From: Bathyarchaeum sp965602795
Lineage (GTDB): Archaea > Thermoproteota > Bathyarchaeia > Bathyarchaeales > Bathyarchaeaceae
Direction: 5' to 3'
Assembly: GCA_965602795.1 (NCBI GenBank)
Contig: CBFCZR010000032.1
Span: 1 to 13,986, forward strand
Length of the DNA: 13,986 nucleotides
In this document: positions 6,711-13,986 of the stretch, piece by piece
Position numbering within the stretch: the stretch's first letter is position 1
Layout: the number at the start of each line of letters is the position of its first letter
Notes under the pieces: model-generated
Databases searched by the model: none
What the model was told of the DNA's origin: nothing
Seen by the model: only the letters and a program-made list of their open reading frames with translations
Translations under genes and position numbers: made by a program

Positions 6711-7817
6711 TTATCCTAACTTTCCTATAGCCTCTCCCCTCACCGTCTTCCTGAAAACGCTGCTCTCCCTCTTCAACCGTTCAACATTATTATCAGTCAC
6801 TCTTTCAACCAGAGGAAAACCATCAGGAAACAGCACGGACATCCGCTCCCGTAACTCTAAAGAAACACAATATTTCTTCAGTCTCACGGGACTCCACTCT
6901 TCAACCAGACTAAACGCTCCCTCTTTGCCATGTCTGCTGAAGGCTTCTGCAAGAACAGACGTTACAGTTGTGTCGCCCGAAAGCACAGCAACCTCCGACT
7001 CCCGCACCGCATAATCATTACCATTAAAGGAGACAGATAATCCCCCACTTTCTCTAACCAACTGTAGGGGCTGAACGTCTGTTATGCTGTCGCCCACATA
7101 CATCACCCTGTCAAGGCTGCACCCCATCTTCTCAACAATGTCGTGGACAGCTTTTGCCTTCTCTGAGCCGCCAACAGGATTAACCTCCCTCAGCATTCTG
7201 CCCGACTCCATCTTCGGGATTATCTGCCAGAAAATCTCATCCAACCGCTGTACCGTCTCTTGGTCTCTCTGCGAAAACTCGCTTACGGAATCGGCGTTTT
7301 TAGGGATTTCAATCATTGGCAACGCTGCTATCTCTCTTTGAAGTTCCCGTAGCCTTTTCGTCTCTTCGGGTGGTATGTCGTATTTGTCTATGTTCAGACG
7401 GGTGCAGTAGCAGTTCTCAAAAGGAAAACCAGTCAGCCTGGACAGAGAAGATATATACTGTTCGTAGCTGGTGCTGACAATAAAGGAGGGCATAAGCTGC
7501 CTGACGAAATTTAATGTGTCCTTGGCTCCTGGAACCAAAAGAACGTTTCTGGCAGAAAAAGATTCTATCTTATTGTTGGTTGCGCCGTAAGCTTTCAGGA
7601 AGGGAAGAATCAGCCGCAGCGTGTCCCCAGCCTTGTAGCCGAGCTTCTTGACAACATCCGCGAGGACATCATCATACTTGCTAATCAGTGAGAAGAAGCT
7701 GCCACCGTCTGGAACAAAACTGCTTGTTAGTTCGAAGGCGTTGTCATTCTTTGAGATGGGTCCCTCACAGTCAGTAACGAAAACTCGTGGATTCTTCTGG
7801 GACGCTTCTGCTGACAT
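6711..7817 (-). CDS. HAD-superfamily hydrolase-like protein, archaeal EhaR/COG4030-like
   Basis: Protein of 368 residues with all four HAD motifs: motif I VTDCEGP with nucleophile Asp16 and Glu18 in place of the usual second Asp; motif II SFIVSTSYEQY with Ser115 or Thr116; a motif III lysine at 220 or 222 in GGSEKAKAV; and motif IV VGDSITD with Asp243 and Asp247. Residues 150-210 form a charged, probably helical insert. The opening DCEGPISKNDNAFEL resembles the archaeal family named after energy-converting hydrogenase subunit R, a name that comes from gene context and not from a known reaction. I recall that resemblance from memory and could not check it. A phosphatase acting on a phosphorylated metabolite is the natural guess. 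Its ATG shares one base with the purD stop (TGATG), and GGAGG at 7827-7823 on this strand is a good ribosome-binding site. Confidence 0.75.
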   Translation of the reverse strand: MSAEASQKNPRVFVTDCEGPISKNDNAFELTSSFVPDGGSFFSLISKYDDVLADVVKKLGYKAGDTLRLILPFLKAYGATNNKIESFSARNVLLVPGAKDTLNFVRQLMPSFIVSTSYEQYISSLSRLTGFPFENCYCTRLNIDKYDIPPEETKRLRELQREIAALPMIEIPKNADSVSEFSQRDQETVQRLDEIFWQIIPKMESGRMLREVNPVGGSEKAKAVHDIVEKMGCSLDRVMYVGDSITDVQPLQLVRESGGLSVSFNGNDYAVRESEVAVLSGDTTVTSVLAEAFSRHGKEGAFSLVEEWSPVRLKKYCVSLELRERMSVLFPDGFPLVERVTDNNVERLKRESSVFRKTVRGEAIGKLG

Positions 7818-9223
7818 CAGCGCCTCCTCAACTGCTCCATATGCTTTATGCTTTGTTCAATATGCTCTCTTGCTGCGACATCATTTCTGTTCCACAGCGC
7901 ACCGCCCTCAATCGCCCCTAACCCCTCCAGAGACTTTTCTCTTGCCTCCTGAACGTCATCTCCAACACCAACAACAGCGACGGTGCGGGAGCCAAGCGCA
8001 AAGTTTTCTCCGTCACGCAGCTCCATGGAGCCAGGATAAACCCGTATGTTTCCATCTTGTTCAGCTAGTTTCTGTGCTTCAGTCAAATCCACGGCAGTGT
8101 CCACTTTTGTTTTGTCCACTCTGTCAGGAAACATGGTTGCGTAGCCGCCATAGTTTGGCGGAACCTTGTATGTCACCACAGTTGCCTTGTCCACAAAGTT
8201 GACTTTCCTCAGGTTTCCGTCTCGCATGTTGTAGCATACCTCAATGAAGTCGTCCTTTAGGATGGGCAGCAGATTCATTATCTCCGGGTCGCCTGGCCTG
8301 CTGTTAACCTCCAAGATTTTGGGTCCCTTGTCTGTGTGGATAAAAGCGACGTAGAGGGGGATTCCCCGCAGCTCAGGGTTGCTTCCTTTTCCCCTCAGCT
8401 CCCCGAATACTCTGTTGACTAGCTCGATTTCCTTTTCTCTGTCTCGTGCAGTCATGAATGGCAGTATGTCTCCTGCGTCTTTGTAGGAGCCCATTCCTCC
8501 TGTGTTGGGTCCATTGTCTTCGTCGAAGGCTCGTTTGTAGTCTCTGGTGTCAGGCAGGGGGACCAAACGTTTTCCGTCGCAGAATGCTTGGAAGCTGGAT
8601 TCTTCGCCCTCAACCTTCTCCTCGATAATCACTGGACCATGCTCATAGTTGGAGAGGAAATGCTCGAAAACCTGTTCTGGAGTGTTAAAGTGGTCACCCC
8701 ACACTCCCACGCCTTTTCCTGCAGTTGCCTTGTCAGGCTTCACCGCAACCTGATTGTCCAGTTCTTTCAGCCAGGAGTACACGCTTTTTTTGACTTGTGT
8801 TGTGCTGCTGTAATCTTTGGGGTCGAAAACCTTGAATCGGGGATTAACTTCTGGCGCAACTTTCTGGAACAGCTGACGTTGAGCTATTTTGCTTGCTTCT
8901 ATGGCGTACTTTCTGGTTGGACAGACAATCTGAATTCCGGTTTTTTTCTCGATTAAGTCTCGTACGCCCGCGATAATCGGCTTTTCGGGACCCACAATTC
9001 CGAAGTCTATTTGGTCTCTATGCTTTTTGGCGAATCTGAGGATTTCCTTTATGTTGAGGTCGGGGATAACTGTGTGTTTTTTGGCGTGTTTCAGGTTGAA
9101 GGGGTTCTTCTGTTTGTCTGCAACGTACAGTTTTGGTTTGTATTCTTCGCTGCGTACGAAGGCGTCTATCATGGCGGCTGCTCTTGAGCCGTAAGAAATC
9201 ACTAGGATGCCGACTTTTTCCAT
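7817..9223 (-). CDS. purD: Phosphoribosylamine--glycine ligase (GAR synthetase)
   Basis: Joins glycine to phosphoribosylamine with ATP to give GAR, the second purine step. The 468 residues show the ATP-grasp layout of PurD: an N-terminal domain ending in GIVGPEKPIIAGVRDLIE around 78-95; a CPTRKYAIEASK segment; VKPDKATAGKGVGVW for nucleotide binding; EEKVEGEESSFQAFCDG; DTRDYKRAFDEDNGPNTGGMGSY; and the metal-binding EVNSRPGDPE. It is divergent: the usual N-terminal GxGGREHA loop reads ISYGSRAAAM, and the usual NxRxGDPE has Pro before GDPE. The total length is longer than the typical 420-430. I chose ATG 9223 over the adjoining TTG 9226 because AGGTGA lies six bases before it. Located 35 bases after purF and one base overlapping the HAD gene. 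Confidence 0.9.
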   Translation of the reverse strand: MEKVGILVISYGSRAAAMIDAFVRSEEYKPKLYVADKQKNPFNLKHAKKHTVIPDLNIKEILRFAKKHRDQIDFGIVGPEKPIIAGVRDLIEKKTGIQIVCPTRKYAIEASKIAQRQLFQKVAPEVNPRFKVFDPKDYSSTTQVKKSVYSWLKELDNQVAVKPDKATAGKGVGVWGDHFNTPEQVFEHFLSNYEHGPVIIEEKVEGEESSFQAFCDGKRLVPLPDTRDYKRAFDEDNGPNTGGMGSYKDAGDILPFMTARDREKEIELVNRVFGELRGKGSNPELRGIPLYVAFIHTDKGPKILEVNSRPGDPEIMNLLPILKDDFIEVCYNMRDGNLRKVNFVDKATVVTYKVPPNYGGYATMFPDRVDKTKVDTAVDLTEAQKLAEQDGNIRVYPGSMELRDGENFALGSRTVAVVGVGDDVQEAREKSLEGLGAIEGGALWNRNDVAAREHIEQSIKHMEQLRRR

Positions 9224-9229
9224 CAAGTC

Positions 9230-9235
9230 TCACCT
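9230..9235 (-). promoter_or_regulatory. Ribosome-binding site deciding the purD start
   Basis: The minus strand reads AGGTGA six bases before the ATG at 9223 and only three bases before the in-frame TTG at 9226. The spacing fits the ATG, so the TTG is probably not used. Confidence 0.55.
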
Positions 9236-9258
9236 AAATATGCTAAAATGTTATGTGG

Positions 9259-10746
9259 CTAGTTGATGGCAGTCTCGTATATTCTCCCTTTTTCGGTGTA
9301 TCCGTTCTCAAATCTTTCCTTCATTTCGTCTGCCAATCGTTGAGCCATGGGCGTAGGATACTTTCCCGTGATGCAACCTAAACACAGGTCGTCTCTGTTC
9401 ATGCCAGTGGCTTTGACAAGCCCCTCCACTGACTGGAAATTCACTGCATCTGCGCCCACTATCTTCGCAATCTCTTCCGCCTCGTATCGTGACCCTATAA
9501 GCTCCCTGTAGGTTGCCATGTCAACTCCGTAGAAGCAGGGACCAATTATTCTGGGGAAGGTGATGAAGAGATAAATTTTGTTTGCGCCCATTTTGCGCAG
9601 CTTTTCAACCACAACCTTGGTGGTGTCGCCTCTGACTATGCTGTCGTCCACCACTGCAACGTTTTTTCCAGCCAGCTTATGGTCGACGATGTTGATTTTT
9701 CGGTCTATAGTGTTAAATCGTTCATCCGGAAGCAGAATAAAGGCTCTCTCTGCTACATACCTGTGCCTTCTAGAGGCTCTTTCCCACCTTATACCCGTCA
9801 ACTCATGGTATCCAAAAGCTGCATCGTTGCCTGTCTCGGGCATGGACATAATCATATCCACTTTGCTGGTGATTTCAGGGAATTCCCATGCAAAGTTTCT
9901 TCCGAATTGTTCTCGCACTTCATAAACGTACTTGTCTCCCAATCTTGAGTCTGGTCTGGCGAAGTAGGCGAACTCGAAGGCGCATAATGCCCTCTTTTCT
10001 TTTTGTACCAGTTGTTGCCGAGTGAATCCGTCTTTTGAGGCGGTTACAAGTTCTCCTGGGTTCACCTCAAAATCGAATTCGAAGCTGTTGATGTCTAAGC
10101 CCACGGTTTCTGAGGAGACTGCGCAGGTTTTTCGGTCTCTACTGCAGCCGCAACATAGAGGTCTGATTCCGTGGGGGTCTCTGAAGGCGAAAAGTTCTCC
10201 TTTTTCTGTCAGTCCAGCCGCGGAAAAGGCGCCTTCCATTTCTTTCATGCATCTTTTTACTGAGGAGGCAAGGTCGCCGTTGTTTCCTTTTCTCAGGAGT
10301 TTTCTGGATATCAGTTCCGCGTCATAGTTGAAGCGGAAGTTTGGGTATTCTTCTCTTATTTCCTTTATTATTTGTGGGGTGTTGACTATGTTGCCGTTGA
10401 ATGCTATGGCGATTTGTTTTTCTCCCCGATTCTCTAAGATTGGTTGGGTGCTTTTTACCAGTGATTGGTAATCGGTTCCTCCAGAAGTAGTATAGCGTAC
10501 GTGCCCCAATCCTGTGGGTCCAGGAAGTCTTGTGAGCCACTCTTGGACGGCATCCTTGTTTATTTTTGGAACCAAGTCCAAGTCTTTGTGGCTGTGAAAT
10601 GTTCCGTCAAAAGTGAGGAAGCCGTGGGATTGGTGGCCGCGGTGATTTTGGGCTCTTAGGCCCCAGTAAAGGTAGGGGAACACGGGTTTGTTTTCCAAGT
10701 TTTTTGCTCCGAAGACCCCGCATTCCTCTTTTAACTGTTCTAGCAT
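9259..10746 (-). CDS. purF: Amidophosphoribosyltransferase (iron-sulfur type)
   Basis: First committed enzyme of purine synthesis: transfers ammonia from glutamine to PRPP. The 495-residue product (from ATG 10746) has an N-terminal Ntn glutaminase domain with the nucleophile Cys9 in EECGVFG, exposed after removal of a short propeptide, then AFNGNI near 116 and FRDPHGIRPL at 188-197. The phosphoribosyltransferase domain has the PRPP loop VAVVDDSIVRGDTT at 364-377. Cys255, Cys404, Cys455 and Cys458 (the last two in CLGC) match the 4Fe-4S ligands of the Bacillus-type enzyme. It is divergent: a cysteine-rich stretch PLCCGCSRDRKTC follows the RDPHG motif, and the segment normally VPDSG...A reads MPETGNDAAFGY. 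ATG 10746 was preferred to GTG 10755 because a TATA-like box lies about 27 bases upstream of it. Confidence 0.93.
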   Translation of the reverse strand: MLEQLKEECGVFGAKNLENKPVFPYLYWGLRAQNHRGHQSHGFLTFDGTFHSHKDLDLVPKINKDAVQEWLTRLPGPTGLGHVRYTTSGGTDYQSLVKSTQPILENRGEKQIAIAFNGNIVNTPQIIKEIREEYPNFRFNYDAELISRKLLRKGNNGDLASSVKRCMKEMEGAFSAAGLTEKGELFAFRDPHGIRPLCCGCSRDRKTCAVSSETVGLDINSFEFDFEVNPGELVTASKDGFTRQQLVQKEKRALCAFEFAYFARPDSRLGDKYVYEVREQFGRNFAWEFPEITSKVDMIMSMPETGNDAAFGYHELTGIRWERASRRHRYVAERAFILLPDERFNTIDRKINIVDHKLAGKNVAVVDDSIVRGDTTKVVVEKLRKMGANKIYLFITFPRIIGPCFYGVDMATYRELIGSRYEAEEIAKIVGADAVNFQSVEGLVKATGMNRDDLCLGCITGKYPTPMAQRLADEMKERFENGYTEKGRIYETAIN

Positions 10747-10767
10747 ATTTTGCACTATGGGTTTGTC

Positions 10768-10777
10768 CTATTTATCA
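10768..10777 (-). promoter_or_regulatory. Possible TATA box for the purF operon
   Basis: The minus strand reads TTGATAAATAGG across this site; GATAAATA is TATA-like and its centre lies about 27 bases before the ATG at 10746. No Shine-Dalgarno sequence is seen, so purF is probably leaderless. The 213 bases between purF and metK also carry a loose inverted repeat, AAACAGG at 10801-10807 and CCTGTTT at 10864-10870, of unknown meaning. Confidence 0.35.
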
Positions 10778-10916
10778 ATGTTTAGTACAATTTTAACGCA
10801 AAACAGGTGGAGACAAAAGTTGCTGTTCTATGCTGTAGAAGAATCGCTTGAGTTGCAGAGATGCCTGTTTGGTATGATTTTGTGGTTATGGCTGTGTTGC
10901 GCGTATTATCGTAAGG

Positions 10917-10954
10917 TATATATTAATTGTTGTTGTTAGCCTTTCGTCAAGGTG
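10917..10954 (+). promoter_or_regulatory. metK promoter and Shine-Dalgarno site
   Basis: TATATATT at 10917-10924 is a strong archaeal TATA box, predicting transcription start near 10945-10948. AAGGTG at 10949-10954 is a Shine-Dalgarno site five bases before the ATG at 10960. The leader would be only about 12-15 bases. This fixes the start at 10960 and not at the TTG at 10927, which would lie upstream of the mRNA. Confidence 0.65.
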
Positions 10955-10959
10955 TTTTC

Positions 10960-12171
10960 ATGAGGAACATAATGGTTAACGGTTCGAAACGGATGCCTCT
11001 TGAGAATCAGCAGATCGAAATCGTGGAAAGAAAAGGCGTCGGTCATCCCGACTCCATGTGTGACGCTATAATGGACCAAGTGTCGGTGGGGCTTAGCAAA
11101 GCCTACCTCGACAAGTTCGGTACCATCCTGCATCATAACGCTGACAAATCGTTGCTGGTTGCAGGCAACGTTGAATGCAAGTTTGGGGGAGGAGTTGTAA
11201 ATGACCCTATGCTTCTTATTTTCGGTGACAGAGCAACCTTCGAGGCTAATGGCGAAAGCATACCTGTAAAGGAGATTGCCATCCAGACAGCCAAGGATTG
11301 GTTGAAGGAAAATCTCAGGTTTGTTGACCCTGATGAGCACATGAGGTATCAGGTGGAGTTGAAGCCGGGTTCTCAGGGACTCACCGATATTTTCAAGAGA
11401 GAGTCGTGTATGTTGGGGGCTAATGACACTTCGGCGGCTGTGGGTTATGCACCTATGACCCGTACAGAAACTATGGTCTTGGAGACGGAGCGTTACGTGA
11501 ATTCTAAAGACTTCAAGAAGCGGTTCCCCGAGGCTGGGGAAGACGTGAAGGTTATGGGCTACAGAAACGGAGCTAACCTTGATTTGACTATTGCCATGGC
11601 TTTTGTTGACCGTTTCGTTGACAGCGAGAAGGATTACATGAAGAAGAAGGCGGACATCCAGGCTGATGTGCAGAAGTTCGCGAATGCCAAGGGCGCCTTT
11701 GACAAGGTCAACGTTTACGTTAACACGTTGGATGTTGAGGGGCGAGGCGTAGACGGCATATTCTTGACTGTGTTGGGTACATGCGCGGATGGTGCGGATT
11801 CTGGTCAGGTGGGCAGAGGCAACAAGGTGAATGGTGTGATTTCGTTGAATCGTCCTATAGGCACCGAGGCTGCTGCGGGAAAGAATCCTGTTAGCCATGT
11901 TGGGAAAATCTATAATGCTTTGTCTCATCAGATTGCCAGAAGTGTCTGTGAGCAGGTGTCTGAGGTGGAGGAGGCTTATGTGTGGTTGTTGAGTAACATA
12001 GGGAAGCCGATTGATCAGCCAGCCATAGCTGCTGCGCAGGTGGTCATGAATGACGGAGCTTCTCTAGACAAGAAAGTGCAGGGCAGAATAACCGAAGTAA
12101 TCGACGGCGAACTAGCCGAAATAGAAGACTTCTGCAAAAAACTAATCCAAGGAAAAATCTCAGTCTGGTAA
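10960..12171 (+). CDS. metK: S-adenosylmethionine synthetase, archaeal type
   Basis: Makes S-adenosylmethionine from methionine and ATP; cytosolic. The 403-residue product matches the archaeal MAT family, which differs strongly from bacterial MetK. Landmarks are IEIVERKGVGHPDSMCDAI at 19-37, TILHHNADK at 55-63, FGGG at 75-78, LGANDTSAAVGYAPMTRTE in the middle, KVMGYRNGANLDLTIAMA around 200, and the long conserved block from GRGNKVNGVISLNRP to NPVSHVGKIYNAL near 295-330. Length equals the family norm of about 400. It is transcribed away from purF, from its own strong promoter, and has no operon partner in the window. SAM synthesis consumes ATP, a purine product, but nothing here shows shared control. 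Confidence 0.95.
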   Translation: MRNIMVNGSKRMPLENQQIEIVERKGVGHPDSMCDAIMDQVSVGLSKAYLDKFGTILHHNADKSLLVAGNVECKFGGGVVNDPMLLIFGDRATFEANGESIPVKEIAIQTAKDWLKENLRFVDPDEHMRYQVELKPGSQGLTDIFKRESCMLGANDTSAAVGYAPMTRTETMVLETERYVNSKDFKKRFPEAGEDVKVMGYRNGANLDLTIAMAFVDRFVDSEKDYMKKKADIQADVQKFANAKGAFDKVNVYVNTLDVEGRGVDGIFLTVLGTCADGADSGQVGRGNKVNGVISLNRPIGTEAAAGKNPVSHVGKIYNALSHQIARSVCEQVSEVEEAYVWLLSNIGKPIDQPAIAAAQVVMNDGASLDKKVQGRITEVIDGELAEIEDFCKKLIQGKISVW

Positions 12172-12186
12172 AAACAGTAAACCCCA

Positions 12187-12232
12187 CATTTTTCCATTTT
12201 CTATTACCGGTTTTTGTTGTTGCTTGGTTTTT
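12187..12232 (+). terminator. Oligo-T tracts after metK
   Basis: Four T runs follow the metK stop, at 12189-12193, 12197-12200, 12211-12215 and 12228-12232, as expected of archaeal terminators that rely on U-tracts. A run of five A at 12237-12241 gives TTTTT on the other strand and could serve the convergent beta-helix gene. AAAACAGT at 12171-12178 and ACTGTTTT at 12243-12250 form a loose inverted repeat around the region. Confidence 0.5.
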
Positions 12233-12266
12233 CAGGAAAAAGACTGTTTTCAACAATGTACCTCTA

Positions 12267-13986
12267 TTAGGAGCCTAATATGATTGCGGGCTTGGTTTTT
12301 GTTAGCTTCCGCCTGCAGAGTATGACCAGCAAAGTTGAGGCGAGAACCAACGGCAGGATAATCCATGACGGAAACTCTGGAACAGCAGTGTAAGTGAAGT
12401 ATCGTCCGTGGTTATCTTCGGTATAATGGTTTCCTACATTATCGTATGTTGTAATAGTGTATTTTACATGAGCGTTTTCTTCTTGTTCTGGGATTATGCA
12501 TTCATAAAGCCCTGTTGTAGAATTCAGAGTCATAACTATGTCGTTCCATGCTGTTTCATCGTTCAGGTTATATGATAACGTCACGTTTTTTACGCCACTG
12601 TACAAATCAGTGACCTTAACTGACACACTCACTGTTTGTTCCAGCAGTTCGTCCCTCTCTGGCAAGTGCAACAGCTTCTCAACTGTGGGCGGTGTCTTGT
12701 CAAGTTTGATTCCAGTTAAAAGGTTGGCGGGTTCCTCGTTGCCTGCGTTGTCAACGCTCCAGTATTCTAGCGCATTGTCTACGCCTTCAGATGTGATAAG
12801 TGGTTGACCATTAGCACCAACAGTTTTTGTTGTTCCATTATTGATTCTGTAGTATGTCTCTGTAACGCCGCTTTCACCATCAACAGCCGTTAAGGTTATG
12901 GTGAAATCTGACGTGTGCCATGCCTCATCATAATTGTCTGTGGTAAGAGGAGCTACATCATCCTCCAAAACTGTAACCGTAGTTGAGGTGCTGTTTTGGA
13001 AACCAAATTCGTCGGTAACAGTTAGAGTAACATTGTATCCCCCTGATGTGTTGAAAGCGTGTGTTGTGGTCTGTGTATCCAATGTGATGACTGTGCTATC
13101 ATTGAAGCTCCATGTGTAATTGGCGATAGAGCTGTATTCGCTGAAGCTTGCTGTAGCATCAAAATCTACTTCTACATTAGCATAGAGTGTAACTGGATAG
13201 TATTCAAAACTAACCATAATCGGCAGAGTAGGCGTATCGGGGTGTGGTTCAGTTAAAATCGGTAAATATTCAATATAATTTGGGATGCTTATGTCATCAT
13301 TTTTGTCGTAAATCAATGAATCAATGACTGCTGTGTCAGTTGTTCCCCAATAGTTTTCAGTGGCGTTTACAGCCACGTAATCGCCTAATCCACTGTTAAG
13401 CGCCAAAACTTCTTCATTAGCGTCAATGAATGAATTGTATTTGACAACAACCTCTTGGTCATAAACGTTGGGAGAACACCGCACAAAAAAGCCGCTATTC
13501 CCTTTGACCAGATTATATCTGATGTACACAGTCGCTTCGGAATCTTCTCCAAACCAGTTGTATAAAGTAATCCCTGCACTGTCAACGAAAATGTTGTATT
13601 CAATGTAGCAAGCTTCCCTCCAGTGATACAACTTAGAATAAGTTGTAATATCTACCAACATTGAATGCCTCAAAGTAACTTGCGTAACTCCATTGGCAAT
13701 AGACCACAATTTACCGGCGTTCCTCAAAACACAATATTCTAACTGTAATGAACTGTTATCCGACAGAATTACATTGAAAAAACTGGTTGCTCCTTCGCCT
13801 TCAAACGTTATCTTTTCTGAATCTGTCCCTTGAGCGCATATGCCCCCACCCACTAAAAACATGTCACCCGTGCCTTCAAAAACCACAGTTACGCCAGCCT
13901 CGATAGTGAGAACAACATCTTCAGGAATCTGAACTGTTTCAGTTATTATATACGGGCTGTTTTCTTTTGTCCATGTTGTGTCTGAC
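12267..13986 (-). CDS. Secreted beta-helix/PKD protein with PEF-CTERM-like anchor, 5' end cut off
   Basis: The reading frame is open to the right edge (572 codons visible), so the N terminus, including any signal peptide, is missing; the GTG at 13886 lies inside the domain and is not the start. The first visible part (SDTTWTKENSPYIIT, then LTIEAGVTVVFEG and ITFEG) is the usual opening of a right-handed beta-helix surface protein, with repeated turns such as IEYNIFVDS, IRYNLVKGN and VKYNSFIDA, and the frequent NATENYWGT cap. Next come a PKD domain (VDFDATASFSEYSSIANYTW to YNVTLTVTD), an Ig-like region with WHTSDFTITLTAVDGESGV, and a second Ig-like domain. The end is PEFPSW, a hydrophobic stretch IILPLVLASTLLVIL, then CRRKLTK: the motif-membrane-basic layout of PEF-CTERM tails cut by archaeosortases. 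Many N-X-S/T sites suggest glycosylation. Its ligand is unknown. Confidence 0.85.
   Translation of the reverse strand, partial: SDTTWTKENSPYIITETVQIPEDVVLTIEAGVTVVFEGTGDMFLVGGGICAQGTDSEKITFEGEGATSFFNVILSDNSSLQLEYCVLRNAGKLWSIANGVTQVTLRHSMLVDITTYSKLYHWREACYIEYNIFVDSAGITLYNWFGEDSEATVYIRYNLVKGNSGFFVRCSPNVYDQEVVVKYNSFIDANEEVLALNSGLGDYVAVNATENYWGTTDTAVIDSLIYDKNDDISIPNYIEYLPILTEPHPDTPTLPIMVSFEYYPVTLYANVEVDFDATASFSEYSSIANYTWSFNDSTVITLDTQTTTHAFNTSGGYNVTLTVTDEFGFQNSTSTTVTVLEDDVAPLTTDNYDEAWHTSDFTITLTAVDGESGVTETYYRINNGTTKTVGANGQPLITSEGVDNALEYWSVDNAGNEEPANLLTGIKLDKTPPTVEKLLHLPERDELLEQTVSVSVKVTDLYSGVKNVTLSYNLNDETAWNDIVMTLNSTTGLYECIIPEQEENAHVKYTITTYDNVGNHYTEDNHGRYFTYTAVPEFPSWIILPLVLASTLLVILCRRKLTKTKPAIILGS

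Noticed and set aside
7648..8202. 184-codon plus-strand frame opposite the HAD gene and purD
   Set aside because: Antisense to the overlapping stop/start of two good genes and lacks recognisable domains.
10688..10939. 83-codon plus-strand frame over the purF start and the purF-metK gap
   Set aside because: It begins inside purF, ends in the metK promoter, has odd Cys/Trp/Tyr composition and no ribosome-binding site. The shorter version from ATG 10780 is no better.
10936..11928. 330-codon open frame on the minus strand opposite metK
   Set aside because: It is antisense to a clear archaeal MAT gene, rich in His, Arg, Ser and Leu without domain character, and has no promoter or ribosome-binding site. 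It is a shadow of metK codon use.
13884..13886. GTG as start of the beta-helix protein
   Set aside because: The frame continues upstream to the edge with typical beta-helix sequence, and the GTG encodes a valine in the GVTVVFEG strand.
1..13986. CRISPR arrays, insertion sequences, tRNA or rRNA genes, integrase or phage genes
   Set aside because: I read through for regular repeats, transposase motifs and cloverleaf-like sequences and saw none; the window is compact chromosomal housekeeping sequence.

Overview
The window is archaeal. Support: archaeal-type S-adenosylmethionine synthetase (MetK); formylmethanofuran:tetrahydromethanopterin formyltransferase (Ftr); small-type PurL with separate PurS and PurQ; TATA-like boxes about 25-30 bases upstream of likely transcription starts, with leaderless or very short leaders; and a surface protein ending in a PEF-CTERM-like tail. 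Together these point to an uncultured archaeon carrying C1 metabolism on methanopterin-type cofactors. A Bathyarchaeia-like lineage is my best guess, but the sequence does not prove it.

Layout. Left part, + strand: purM (56-1132); a 317-base gap containing a TATA box, a perfect palindrome and a potential three-way-junction RNA; then the tight operon purS-purL-purQ (1450-4890) with its own promoter. Middle, - strand, read right to left: purF (10746-9259), purD, a HAD-superfamily protein, ftr, and a PfkB-family sugar/nucleoside kinase (ending at 4887). These five genes are separated by 32 bases or less, or overlap by 1-4 bases, so they look like one operon. The two operons converge, and their stop codons overlap in the sequence CTAA at 4887-4890. 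Right part: metK on + (10960-12171), divergent from purF; then a convergent, truncated - strand gene for a secreted beta-helix/PKD protein (12267 to the right edge).

How the genes work together. PurF makes phosphoribosylamine from PRPP and glutamine, PurD makes GAR, PurSLQ converts FGAR to FGAM, and PurM closes the ring to AIR. This is nearly the whole first half of de novo purine synthesis. The formylating step (PurN or PurT) and everything after AIR are outside the window. The novelty lies in the companions of purF-purD: a HAD protein resembling the archaeal family often labelled EhaR, an Ftr, and a PfkB kinase. Ftr moves a formyl group between methanofuran and tetrahydromethanopterin, so its position suggests a link between C1-carrier metabolism and the formyl or formate demand of purine synthesis. 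That link is inference.

The most interesting non-coding signal is the purM-purS gap: a TATA box, then a 19-base perfect palindrome where a repressor would block initiation, then a sequence able to form a 14-base-pair stem closing two smaller hairpins.
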